Of a DNA stretch of 64,000 nt, positions 31,585 to 41,719 are shown one piece after another. The translations under genes were made by a program, and so were the position numbers. The first letter of the stretch is position 1. Each line of letters starts with the position of its first letter. The stretch is from positions 37,337 through 101,336 of the forward strand of contig SWBL01000180.1 of assembly GCA_024195585.1 (NCBI GenBank), in the 5' to 3' direction. This DNA is from Aureobasidium sp. EXF-3400 (Eukaryota; Ascomycota; Dothideomycetes; Dothideales; Saccotheciaceae). Below the pieces are notes generated by a model. It saw only the letters and a program-made list of their open reading frames with translations, searched no databases and was not told the origin of the DNA.

Positions 31585-31857
31585 GACTCCATTTGACAAC
31601 GATTACATGTCTCCCCTTGCACGTCAGAAGAACTTCGGATAGGTCACTTCCACTTGGGTTCAGCATGATCCGGTAATTCTAGCTCCTTTTTCTAGCGTTA
31701 CCAGGCCGCGGATGAGATACAAAGATTGACAGACATCCCTGCAAGTATCATGGGTTTTAGGGATAGTGATCGGTGTATTATTAGTCTATACAGCATCAAG
31801 TGCACGAGATACACTGAATAAGGAGCATATGCACTACACTGTTGACCTAATTGAATC

Positions 31858-34800
31858 TCACTGTCGATACTCCGGATCCACCTTACTTTGCTTGAACAGA
31901 CTCTTGCCCTTGAGCCATTGGCGATATGCTTTGTATCTCTTCTTCCCTCCATCTTCTTCCCAAACAGTCAATGGGTCTTCTCTAACTGTCAGGAAATCGG
32001 CAAACTCGGCCAAGTCTTCTTCACTGGGCTCCAGTACGCCATTACTGCCTTCATCGCCAGAGTCAACGCCCGCCTTTCCACTATTGACATAGTCCACAAA
32101 GTCAAGGTTGAGAGTCGTCTCTGGTGGCAGCTCGGTTGAAACGACCAGCGGAATCTTAGTCGGGTGTGTGATGTAACGTTCGTACTCGTTCATCTCTTCG
32201 GCTGTGACAGAAGGGTTGAGAGAGTGTTCGTAGATACGGTTCAAAGTCATTTGTGTGATCGCAGCCTTATCTGCAATCTTGACCGACTTCTGATTCTCCG
32301 GATCTACTGTCGTACGTTCCGCTGTTGTGTCGCGTAGAATTCCCTCTGGTATTGTTGTCACCGCAGCACTCTTGCCGGGCTGCTGATGCCCCGCCTCATT
32401 GTCGCTCTGCGGGTCGACGATCGTCACGCCCTTACGTGGAGGCTTCTTCTCTGGCGAGTCGGGCGAATTTCTACTCAAGTCGATGCGAGGAGTGAACGGG
32501 CTGAAGTCGTACTTCATGTCTTTGCTTGGTCTCTCGGGCAGGAATCGATGGTTCGTGTTCATCTTGTAAGAATAGACCTTGACAAATGACGAGACAGCAA
32601 GAGGTCTGTAGTACTCCAGCCAGTAGTCATCGTACTCTGCTGGATGCTGGCTTGTTCTCGTAATTTGGCTGCGCTGGGTTGTCTGCGGCAGTGTTCGTCG
32701 CTCTAGATGCTCTGGAGTGAACCAATTTATGTAACTTTTACGAGGACGATCCAGCCATTTCTTGGGATCCGTATGATGCAAGTAATAGTCCGTAGAGAGG
32801 TCCCAAAGCATGGGTTGACCTTGTGCCCATATGTAGTTACCGAGGAACAGGTTGTACGCCTCTTGCCGTTGAGAGTCGAGGAACGAGTTGTGGTAATATC
32901 GCTTGAAGCTTTCCACCATATCTCTTGATTGACTGTGCCAGTGGTTGATCTTTCTGTATGTGGCCATGGTATTGACCAAGTGTGATCCGCCGTATTGAAT
33001 GGCTATGGTATCTCCGTGGTCGTGAAACATGTGTGTGAAGACATTGACCGCATCGGAGTCGTACTCCATATCCGCAGTCGGTATCACGCCTAGTGCTCGT
33101 AGTTGGTGTCCAAGAGCACGCTTACCAATGACGAACTGGGCTGCATTGGTACGGTCCAGACAGTCAATACAGTTCGTTCGAGCCACACCATTCTGCACTT
33201 GAGGTAGTCCGTCTTCCGAATCCCCATTGTGAAAGAAGCCAGTTTGTTGCATAATTTCCTCTGCAATCACTTCAAGGGTACCGATAACGTCTCCACCTCT
33301 TGTCTTTGCAGCCCGGCTCATGTCGAAAGCCTTGTACTGTATCTTTTTGTTGTTGGGCAAAAATTGGTTGAGGTATGCCAGAGCATTCTGAAACTCTGTA
33401 AGGAGCTTCGACTCTCGCGCCGTCCTCTCGCGAGATTTTATCAAATTCAAAACATAGACAGGGCACCCATAGCGTTTGAAAAGGTTGTCAAAGTGCATGG
33501 CTGCTGGCTGATAAAACGGGTCTGTCATGTTGACATCTATGTCTGGCTTGGGAGAAACACCACTATTATCCTGCGTCCAATAGAGGGGAATACTGCCTCT
33601 GTGGTGAACATACGAGGTGTAGTTCGGATTCGAGAACATTTTGGGCCCAGGAGCGTGAAACGAGGTTGTAAGCATCTCTGAGACAATCTGTTCGGTTTCT
33701 ACATCATTGGCCACATATCCAAGGTCGTTAGCTCCGCGCTTGAGGAAGCGTGCACCAGCGAAAAAGCGTGATCGTCGCCCAATTATAGTGATGTAAATGG
33801 TGCGTCCAAAAACGTCGAGAGATGACTGGTCGATGAAACCGTGTATGATGGGTAGACACCAGTCGAAGGCATTCTTCAGATGTTTCACTGCCGGACTCAG
33901 GAGGTGATGGTTCCACACGAACATGTCGTCGTAAGCATGACCGGGCTGCTGGATACCCTGGTTGAGCGCGTTTCGCTGTCGGATGATATTGTACTGCAGT
34001 GTGCGAGTGATGTCGTACGAATAGCTGAAGTAAAACGACCGTGTGAGGTCGAGGTTGTTCAAGATCCCCAAAAAGCGGCCTTCTTCAGCGTTTCGTTCGC
34101 GCGCAAAGCGAGAGCCAGCCGCGACAGTTAGGGGGAACAGTTCAGTACCGTCGACCTGATAAACGTAGTGGCCGCCGATCATGGCGACCTGCTGTCGCTT
34201 GGTGATGAGCAAGACGTAGTACGAGTCTGTGAATCTGATAAAGCCCAGAATGCCCCAGAAGCTACACTTGACACGCAGTCCTCCAGTGGCCTTGTTGCCA
34301 TCATCGATCGTAGTTAGAAGTTGTGTGACCTCCTTTTTGCTATACACAATTTCATCCTCGAAAACTGATAGTTGACCTGGAGGTGCGGTGCGATCAATTT
34401 TCAACAGTTTGTAATACTTGTCCGTGATATCTGAACCGGTTATCCAATATCGAGCATTCGTCTCATACAGTGTAAACTTGTGCATTCTGTGGAGAGTTGG
34501 TTGTTGCTGATTTGGGTTCTGAGACCCGTTCTTTGCTTGATCGTTGACACTCTTGTGTGTGGACTCGACGTCGGACGCCATAGGTTCGGCATCTTCTATG
34601 ATCCGTTCCTGTGACGCAGCACCATCAATATCTAGTGTGGACGCATATTCATCCTTCACCTGGCCATTTGCGTCTTTGTCAGCATGATCCATAGCAGTGA
34701 TACCCGAGATATTCAAGTCGTCGCGTGCTTCTGATGTATGGTTCTGGCGTGGTTCACTGTCATGCGCCAGCTCGTGACCGTGCGGGCCTTTTGCAGCTGG

Positions 34801-34869
34801 ACTGGTTTCGAGATCCAATGCCTCGACTTCTTCGTCGGGATTGATGGTCTTTGGTACGATGCTCGCCAT
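31858..34869 (-). CDS. fig4: Polyphosphoinositide phosphatase Fig4 (Sac domain)
   Basis: A single exon of 1003 aa. The first 120 residues are acidic and disordered. The family start HKFTLYETNARYWITGSD lies at about 130, and the Sac phosphatase domain runs to about 700 with the catalytic CX5R at 567-573 (NCIDCLDRTN). After the domain come the conserved LWDLSTDYYLHH and NWFTPEHLERR segments and a C-terminal extension. In yeast Fig4 removes the 5-phosphate from PI(3,5)P2 on the vacuole and acts with Vac14 and Fab1. The tail converges on the Myb-like gene, with 273 bp between stops. Confidence 0.94.
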   Translation of the reverse strand: MASIVPKTINPDEEVEALDLETSPAAKGPHGHELAHDSEPRQNHTSEARDDLNISGITAMDHADKDANGQVKDEYASTLDIDGAASQERIIEDAEPMASDVESTHKSVNDQAKNGSQNPNQQQPTLHRMHKFTLYETNARYWITGSDITDKYYKLLKIDRTAPPGQLSVFEDEIVYSKKEVTQLLTTIDDGNKATGGLRVKCSFWGILGFIRFTDSYYVLLITKRQQVAMIGGHYVYQVDGTELFPLTVAAGSRFARERNAEEGRFLGILNNLDLTRSFYFSYSYDITRTLQYNIIRQRNALNQGIQQPGHAYDDMFVWNHHLLSPAVKHLKNAFDWCLPIIHGFIDQSSLDVFGRTIYITIIGRRSRFFAGARFLKRGANDLGYVANDVETEQIVSEMLTTSFHAPGPKMFSNPNYTSYVHHRGSIPLYWTQDNSGVSPKPDIDVNMTDPFYQPAAMHFDNLFKRYGCPVYVLNLIKSRERTARESKLLTEFQNALAYLNQFLPNNKKIQYKAFDMSRAAKTRGGDVIGTLEVIAEEIMQQTGFFHNGDSEDGLPQVQNGVARTNCIDCLDRTNAAQFVIGKRALGHQLRALGVIPTADMEYDSDAVNVFTHMFHDHGDTIAIQYGGSHLVNTMATYRKINHWHSQSRDMVESFKRYYHNSFLDSQRQEAYNLFLGNYIWAQGQPMLWDLSTDYYLHHTDPKKWLDRPRKSYINWFTPEHLERRTLPQTTQRSQITRTSQHPAEYDDYWLEYYRPLAVSSFVKVYSYKMNTNHRFLPERPSKDMKYDFSPFTPRIDLSRNSPDSPEKKPPRKGVTIVDPQSDNEAGHQQPGKSAAVTTIPEGILRDTTAERTTVDPENQKSVKIADKAAITQMTLNRIYEHSLNPSVTAEEMNEYERYITHPTKIPLVVSTELPPETTLNLDFVDYVNSGKAGVDSGDEGSNGVLEPSEEDLAEFADFLTVREDPLTVWEEDGGKKRYKAYRQWLKGKSLFKQSKVDPEYRQ

Positions 34870-35717
34870 GGTGGCGTGTCTGGAGAGATGTAGGCTAGGC
34901 TAATATATCATTCGTGATATCGTCGTTGAGCATGCCTGCTTTGTGGTGATCAGACAGAGTAAATGCGCCTTCTGTAGTCAGACATGGTAGAATGCTCGAT
35001 TATATGCGCTGTTCTGCTGTCACCGAGTGCTCATCCACCTGATAAATCACAGAGTGTCCCTTAGATGATTAGCACGCCTGCCAAGTCATACATTGTTCTC
35101 AACGTCTCGGGTCGAATTCTCAACCTTTTGATGCCTCCAACACCGATTCGCTTTTGTCGTTCGACAATGCGATGAGTATGCGTTGTACCATACGCAACTC
35201 CTTCGTACGTGTAGATGTATGAGTTGATCATTGTACTTTGAGATTCTGTCTCGTCACATGCAGTTGTCAAAGTCCATGGTAAAAGTGCCACACTATGGCA
35301 GCTGCACAAGCAGCTTTCAATAACATTATGTTTATTGGTCGCAGCTGTTGTTATATTGGCACGAGAGTGACATAGGTTTTCAGGCTGGATTTTATGTAAG
35401 AATGCTCATACTTTGGTAGCTCCTAGAGTCTGAATCGATGGATGGAGATGATACCACGAACTGGATATATTCCAAGCAGGGTCACCCAGCTAGCAAGGAT
35501 TCGAGTTGGCGGCGAATGGGCAGGCCTCGACCGCGGACCGGGTGATCTCAGGAGGTTCCCCTTGGAAAGGTGGGACTTTACGCGTCCAAGTACGAGACCC
35601 TTCTCCACAAGGTGAGCGAGGCGGAGCACTGTCTGTTAAAAGTCGAAAGATGCTTCGTGTTTGATTTATCGTGCCATTGTCCAGTCCTTTCTTTCTTGTC
35701 AATCAACTCGAGTAGCG
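34870..35717. promoter_or_regulatory. Divergent upstream region, fig4/sphingolipid desaturase
   Basis: The 848-bp gap lies between divergent start codons. Positions 35490-35640 are more GC-rich than the rest and open in several frames without family character. I see no tRNA fold or repeat. Confidence 0.45.
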
Positions 35718-36964
35718 ATGGCCGCCAGCACGATCGCTACCACGACGACGCTCGCGGGCGAGCAGTCACCCACATTCCGAGCCAACATGAAGAGCTCCAG
35801 CGACCCGGCGCCGCTAAAGCAACAGGACCAAGATGACCAGTTCTTCTGGTCTTACACAGAGGAGCCTCACCGTTCCCGCCGCATGGCCATCATCAAGGCA
35901 CACCCCGAGGTAGTCGCTGCTCCTAATTGACAGTTCCTTGGACCAAGCTGACACGCCACCTACAGGTGCTCAAATTGTGCGGACCCGAGCCTTTGACGAT
36001 TCCCCTTGTCCTCGGAGTGGTAGGCCTCCAATGCACATGTGCCTACCTTCTCAGCAACACTCCTTTCTGGTCCTGGCGATTCTGGCTCACGGCCTACATT
36101 ATTGGTGCCACTGCCAACCAGAACCTTTTCCTGGCCATCCATGAAATCTCGCATAACCTTGCATTCAAATCTGGTCTGGCAAACCGCCTTTTCGCTATCG
36201 TCGCCAACCTACCCATCGGTATTCCGTACTCGGCCTCTTTCAGAGTATGTCTGCTTGCAATGCTTCGTTCCCAAACCAGCACTGACTCCGCCTAGCCCTA
36301 CCACTTGACCCATCACAAATCACTGGGTGTTGATGGCCTTGATACCGACCTGCCTACCGCTCTTGAGGCCTTCTTCCTCGACTCCATTGCCGGCAAGGCC
36401 TTCTTCTGCACCTTCCAAATCCTGTTCTACGCTCTACGACCTATGATGGTCTACCAAATCCCCCTGACAAAGATCCACGCCCTCAACATTGCTGTCCAGC
36501 TTCTCTTCGATTATATCCTTATTCAATCATGGGGAGGCAAAGCAGTTGGATACTTCATCTTGAGCAGTTTCTTGGCCGGATCTTTGCATCCTGTGGCTGG
36601 TCACTTTATCGCCGAGCACTACGTCTTTGACCGTGCCTCTCTTGAGAACAAGCAGGCGCGCGACCCCAAACAACGTATCCCGGTCCCCGAGACCTTCTCC
36701 TACTATGGACCTCTCAACCTCTTGACCTACAACGTTGGGCTGCACAATGAGCACCACGACTTCCCTGCTATTCCGTGGACCAGACTCTGGAAGGTCAACG
36801 AAATTGCCAAGGAATTCTACCAGGATCTGCCCTACCACCGTAGCTGGGTTGGTGTCATCTGGCAATTCATCATGGACAAGGAAGTCGGCATGTGGTGCAG
36901 AGTCAAGCGCAAGGAAGGCGGAAGAAAAGTCGGTGCCTGGAAGGAAGAAGAGATTCAAAACTGA
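35718..36964 (+). CDS. Sphingolipid delta(4)-desaturase (DEGS/Dsd1 family)
   Basis: Exons are 35718-35909, 35966-36244 and 36296-36964, giving 379 aa. The N-terminal lipid-desaturase segment (FFWSYTEEPHRSRRMAIIKAHPE) precedes a membrane-bound fatty acid desaturase core. The three histidine boxes are visible: HEISHN, HLTHH (formed across the second intron as FRPYHLTHH) and HNEHHDFP. Several hydrophobic helices place it in the ER membrane. The enzyme introduces the 4,5-trans double bond into the sphinganine of ceramides, a step toward fungal glucosylceramide. The C-terminus is Lys/Arg/Glu-rich. It converges on vtc1. Confidence 0.94.
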
Positions 36965-37319
36965 TCCGCTTTGAACCCTTTCCACAACTTGATAGATTCG
37001 CTAGATAATAGAGACGAGTAAACGACGAAACACAGAGAGTAAAGCTATTTTGAGGACGGTATCCAACGCCTCGTTCTTGTGATTATGTACATTTATACTC
37101 CGAATTGCCTTTCAATTGATACATGCAAAAAATCCCCGCTCCTGAACGCCGATAATTGTTCGGGGAATCTCAGTGTAAATATCATAACGATACAAGGTGA
37201 CCGCGCGGTGGTGGGACAACGGCTGAAATGCAGCTCGTTGGCCAGTCTATATTGTGGTTGTTGTTTTTTGAGTTTGACCTTGTTGATGATTTGATCACTT
37301 CAGCGGGCCATTGAAGTTC
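36965..37319. other. Convergent 3' intergenic region
   Basis: These 355 bp separate the stops of the desaturase and vtc1 genes and contain only untranslated sequence as far as I can see. Confidence 0.5.
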
Positions 37320-37774
37320 TCACTTGTGGCTGCCACCAGCTCCGGTGACACGGAGCACAAAGTTGACAATGACAGCGGCCAACAAGGCAATGGCCAGAAC
37401 AGTAGGACCGAAGCGGTCGTCGAAACCGCTCTGACCTCTCAGACGAATGCTCTTTGCCCTCCAGTGGAAAGTGACCAGGGCATAGATCATAGTGGCCATG
37501 GCAACCAGAGTGAAGAGACCAGCGGAGATCTGACCGACCTTGTCGCCAAAGTTGAGGAGACCGACGGCGAGACCGCCCAGGATGACGGTGAAGTTCAGCC
37601 AACTGAGAAAGGTACGCTCGTTGGCGAAGAAGACCTTGGGCTCAACGCGGGTGGGCAGGGCGATGCGCTTGCCTGTACACAAATCGAGTCAGTATTCGAG
37701 CTCGTTGGGTCTCGGCAAGCTTGGATGGGGGGTTGTATACCAGGTGCGGTCTGGAGAAGTGGTTGCGACGACAT
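37320..37774 (-). CDS. vtc1: Vacuolar transporter chaperone Vtc1
   Basis: Exons are 37741-37774 and 37320-37672 (intron 37673-37740), giving 128 aa, matching the family's small size. The DUF202-type core is seen: [27 protein letters not shown] as the first membrane helix, then two more helices ([21 protein letters not shown] and [16 protein letters not shown]). Vtc1 is the membrane subunit of the VTC complex, which makes polyphosphate and moves it into the vacuole. Splicing gives the N-terminus [24 protein letters not shown]. Confidence 0.95.
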
Positions 37775-38723
37775 GATGGCGATGTGAGGTGAGCGAGGGG
37801 TCGAATTGGGCGTAGAAGCTGCAGATGGTGCACAAGACTGTCGTCAATGGATAGCTGAGCTTTCAGAAGGACTTGCGAAGAAAAAAGATGCAATCAATTG
37901 ATGCAGCGAAATGCTCGAGCATGACGCTGGACTAGGATCTGACACGTGCGCCGTGTGATTGGTCAGGATCCTTTCTATGAGCGACATGCCTGATTTTCTT
38001 CGTCGCGATATTAAAGGCCAACCGATCTTTTCCCAGTGCTCATTCACTCGGTGGTGACCTAGCCCAGCAGCCTTGCTCAGTTGAGTTGGCAGCCACTGTA
38101 TACATTCATTTGCCGTGAGGTTTCGTGTGTCGTTGCTCGAACGCTTGTCCAACCCCAGACGTTCTCGCAGCTTGCACGAGTGGAACACATGATTGCAGGA
38201 CAGGGTATATAAATGCCCTTAGTGTTTGTTCAAACCATACCTCATGCACACAAGTAGCAGGATCTTACCTATCAGAAGCATAGATGCCTGTTACTTCTGT
38301 CCTAGGCGGTCTTCAAAGTGTTACATTCAGCCTCGCAGTGTGCACGAGGCAAAGCAGAACCCCACGCTTCTTTACTGCCTCACATTTCTTCTACAGTAAG
38401 CTTTCTCTCCAACGGTGATATATGGTTATTTCCAGCTATAAAGATGCACAATATTTTGTGTAAAAGAACGGTCACCTCAGAGATCAAGTCATGTTAACGT
38501 GTTCCAATGGCCACACCTCCCAGTACGAAAACTAATGCATTTCAGTAGCTATACTGAGAAGCTCGGACGCGTGCGGGAGCAATGTTCCGCTGCGATCATT
38601 AAGGGTCATCATCACACAGATAGTAAACAAACCCAACCAAGTCACTTCACTGTCGCATACCACTTCTCTAGTCGCATACCACTGCTCCAGTCGCATATCA
38701 CTTCTCTCGCCATCACCGTCAAA
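37775..38723. promoter_or_regulatory. Divergent upstream region, vtc1/dynein light chain
   Basis: The 949-bp gap lies between divergent starts. It contains a short 19-nt triplicated motif near its right end, described separately. No coding or RNA gene is seen. Confidence 0.45.
38652..38708 (+). repeat. 19-nt tandem repeat, 3 copies
   Basis: Three consecutive units starting GTCGCATAYCACT lie 16 bp upstream of the dynein light chain start codon, probably in its 5' leader. The units differ at a few positions. Confidence 0.85.
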
Positions 38724-39291
38724 ATGTCCACCTGCGTGCGTTATGGCTCATCCCGCACGCGACATTTACCATCTGACCTTGTTATCTAGCCTGTTACCGA
38801 AACCCGCCTCAGCCAGATCGCTGCCGACGTATGCGCCCAAGCACGAAGCAACTGACGCTGAACGTACTAACACTGTATAGGCCTGTAACAATGCGTTCAG
38901 CAGTGCCACCACATACAACCACGCCCAAACCGAGCAATGGAACTCCGAGATCATTGTACGCTTCCCGTCACTATACATCACCATATCGACCGCCATCTGA
39001 TGCGCTCTACAGAAATCCATCTTGACCGCTCTCATCTCCGAATCTAAGGGTGAGGTCCAGTACAAGTTCGCCGTAAACTCCACCATCATCCAGCACTTGA
39101 CCGACCCACGTCCCGCTGGCTCCGACACCTCAGCAACTCCTTCTACTGCCACCGTCGGTCGCCGTGGAATGCACTCTGCCACAGGCGCATACTGGAACAC
39201 CGAGAAGGATGGCATCTGGAACTACAAGTACCAGGGCGGTGAAGCCAAGGGCATGGATGTTGTCGTCTGTGTCATGTGGGTTGCCAACTGA
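38724..39291 (+). CDS. Dynein light chain, Tctex-1 type
   Basis: Exons are 38724-38735, 38790-38828, 38881-38955 and 39013-39291, giving 134 aa. The first coding exon is only 12 nt (MSTC). The spliced protein is collinear with Tctex-1/DYNLT: ETRLSQIAADACNNAFSS, ATTYNHAQTEQWNSEI, VQYKFAVNSTIIQH, RRGMHSATGAYWN and the C-terminal KGMDVVVCVMWVAN. It is an accessory chain that docks on dynein intermediate chain. All three introns (54, 52 and 57 nt) have canonical borders and keep the frame. Confidence 0.94.
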
Positions 39292-39626
39292 GCAATGGAT
39301 TCTTAGCCATCAAGCCTTGACATTGATGCGCCCGGACCTGCTCTTTTCTCAGCCCTCCTCTGTACATGGTATCTAGGACACGAACATACGAATCAAAAGG
39401 TCAGACTCCCGCCCGCGTTGGCTCTTACGGTACATATACACGCGAAGCATTACGCGGGAGTCAACTCGACTCGTCCTGCACGTCAGAAAATGGTGTGGAC
39501 ATCTCGAGATGGCCTGTGGCATATATCAGGCGAAATTCAAAAGGATAGACCAGAATTCACCAATTCAGATTCGCGTGCGTCTTTGTAATTGCCCAGTGAT
39601 TGTCATAATGCTTGAGTAATAGATAT
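39292..39626. other. Convergent 3' intergenic region
   Basis: These 335 bp separate the stops of the dynein light chain and pof1-like genes; nothing else is seen. Confidence 0.5.
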
Positions 39627-40529
39627 TTAGGCCATCTTGGCTCCTCGGTCGTCGCTTTCGTAAATCGTGTCCTCCATCACAGCCTTTCCAACACCCCGCG
39701 TGCATAGCTGCTGAACTTCGTTACAGTCTCGTTGCTTAGCTGCCTTTCTGACCCTCGTGCTACTCACACCCACGCCTTCTTCGGCATGTACTACTTCAAT
39801 TTGGGAAGCCCATTCCCGTTTGCCTCCATCAGATTCCATGTCACCCCTGGCCAATGAGTTCACAAACTCCTGCTGCGACTCAACCGTACCATACTCATCA
39901 GAAGGTCGCAGAGTCACACGCAGCCGATGGCCTGCATCGAAGTAAGGATTGAGCGCCGAGAGTGGCGGACTAAAGTTAGGGTAGTACTTGGCGGCGAAGA
40001 AGCGAGTAATAGTGTCAAAGCCCAAAAGATGAACATGTTTGGGAGAGTCCGGGTAATGCTCAGAGCCCTCTTTCGAGATGGCTAAGCTCTTGTCGGTATA
40101 ATAAGGAGCAGTGGTCAAGCCAATGTCGACCGTTGGCAGTACATAGTCCGTGTGGTTGGCCGCGCTTTGAAGATCTTTCAGCAGATCCTCAGCAAAGATG
40201 GTCATGAGAGCCAGACGTTGAGGGAATGAGGCGGCGGAGGGAGCTTTGTCGGCATTGTGAGTGCTGAAAAGAAGAAGCAGCCTGTATGGAGACTGATGCT
40301 GTTTGGTTGAAGAAGAGTGCAAGGCAGATTTGGCAAGAGCCAAGTGGGCTTTAGATGGTGGATTGAAGGATGAGTCGAGGATGAACAGAGTGTTTGGAGA
40401 CGGCGGACTTGTAGCAGAAGGATTGATACTTCGAACAATGCGAAACTTGGAATCAGATGATTGGAAAGACTTGAGAGCTGCCTCGAGTTGTGGCAGGATG
40501 CTGCGCAGCGAACTTGTTGTGGTGCTCAT
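39627..40529 (-). CDS. pof1: Pof1-type nicotinamide mononucleotide adenylyltransferase
   Basis: A single exon of 300 aa. The nucleotidyltransferase fold is shown by LFILDSSFNPPSKAHLALAKSAL (the T/HxGH region, here SKAH) at about 50 and the C-terminal ISSTRVRKA-like motif, here VSSTRVRKAAKQRD, at about 262. A central HVHLLGFDTITRFFAAKYYP matches the conserved GxDT block. Members make NAD(+) from NMN and ATP; yeast Pof1 has also been linked to protein quality control. The length matches the family. It is divergent from the complex I gene by 255 bp. Confidence 0.85.
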   Translation of the reverse strand: MSTTTSSLRSILPQLEAALKSFQSSDSKFRIVRSINPSATSPPSPNTLFILDSSFNPPSKAHLALAKSALHSSSTKQHQSPYRLLLLFSTHNADKAPSAASFPQRLALMTIFAEDLLKDLQSAANHTDYVLPTVDIGLTTAPYYTDKSLAISKEGSEHYPDSPKHVHLLGFDTITRFFAAKYYPNFSPPLSALNPYFDAGHRLRVTLRPSDEYGTVESQQEFVNSLARGDMESDGGKREWASQIEVVHAEEGVGVSSTRVRKAAKQRDCNEVQQLCTRGVGKAVMEDTIYESDDRGAKMA

Positions 40530-40784
40530 GATGCAACTATCCGTTCGATTCTTGCGGTCTCCCTACACAAGTACAGCGAAGAAATTCTTGTCCAATATAG
40601 CTGATGCAGTTTTCTAGGATAGAGGTTGTGTGGCACTCGAGTAGTGTGGTGTTGGTGGATGCGAGTGAAGTGAGTGCACGGACAGCGTGCCATCCAATCC
40701 CGAACAAGGCATTTGAACATCGGCCAAGCTCGTCGTCGTCAATTCATCGTCGCCTTTGGACCGCATACCCAATTCACATCCAAC

Positions 40785-41424
40785 ATGGTCGCCGAGCTCA
40801 AGAAGTTGGCCTCTTCGGCTGCCGGCAAACACGCCGCCTACAAGAAATACACCGTGCAACCGACCGGCATTTGGAAGCGCATCGGTGACTTCTTCGCTGT
40901 CGACCCCAAGCGCTCCTCGGGTATCCCTCTCAACCCCCAGTACCGTCTGCCCTCGCCTGGTGCCTTGGATCCTAAGCTCTATGACGACCCGACTACCGTC
41001 CCTGCCGCCGACCTTGCCGAGAACCCTTATTGGAAGCGCGACGTCCGCAGACAATACCCCAAGCTCAGCGTTGTCAAACAGCCCGACGTTGTCGGTCTCT
41101 TGACTGTTGGAAGTGCACAAAGCCCCAAGGAGAACGTGCTGCAAATTGGTGATGCTGGCGCCAAGCAGTTGGTCACGCTGAAGGAGGAGGGTGAGAAGGG
41201 TCTTTCGGCCTTCTTCCAAAAGGACAACAAGGCTGGTCTCAGTGTGCTGGGCCCCAACGGACTGCCTCCATTCCCCACCTCAAGATACCCTTCATCCACT
41301 CCCAAGCGCTATGAGATGCTCAAGGAGCAGTCTTACGGCACAAAGTACGCGTCCCAAATACCTTTCGTCATAGACGCCAAGTTTACTGACTTGCTCCAGC
41401 TACCCTTGCAGAACGTTCGAATAG
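40785..41424 (+). CDS. nuo-21.3: Complex I 21 kDa accessory subunit (NUO-21.3 family)
   Basis: Exons are 40785-41344 and 41400-41424, giving 194 aa. Conserved blocks are YKKYTVQPTGIWKRIGDFFAVDP, GIPLNPQYRLPSPG, NPYWKRDVRRQYPKLSVV and VGLLTVGSA. The last intron (41345-41399) is needed for the family C-terminus YGTNYPCRTFE; reading through gives an unrelated extension. It is a peripheral subunit of mitochondrial NADH:ubiquinone oxidoreductase. Its presence argues against an S. cerevisiae- or S. pombe-like yeast, which lack complex I. Confidence 0.9.
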
Positions 41425-41719
41425 ATGCATCGAACATGTACATTTTCTTTTCCTTAGACGTTCCAAATTCGACATGCCTTCAAATACAGCCTCTTCTGAA
41501 TCTCCAATTGACTTTGAAAGAGACCAAGTTCTGATTGTGATAAAGCATGGCACGTGCTGTTGTAAGCGTGTCCAACGTAGGCAGGCACCTTCCTAAACTT
41601 TGCCTTGAGTTGGTTCGAGACAGGCAGGCACCCCCGACTCAAGCGCCGCGACCTGCGAAAACTCTATCTCTCTTGCAACATTCCACTGACCTATTCAACT
41701 GCAACCACAACCAAATATC

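Noticed and set aside
35423..35702. Minus-strand frames of 60-70 codons in the fig4/desaturase spacer, and a possible tRNA-like ACTCGAATCC string.
   Set aside because: No matching acceptor or anticodon stems can be paired around the string, and the frames lack family similarity; they lie in the leader of the desaturase gene.
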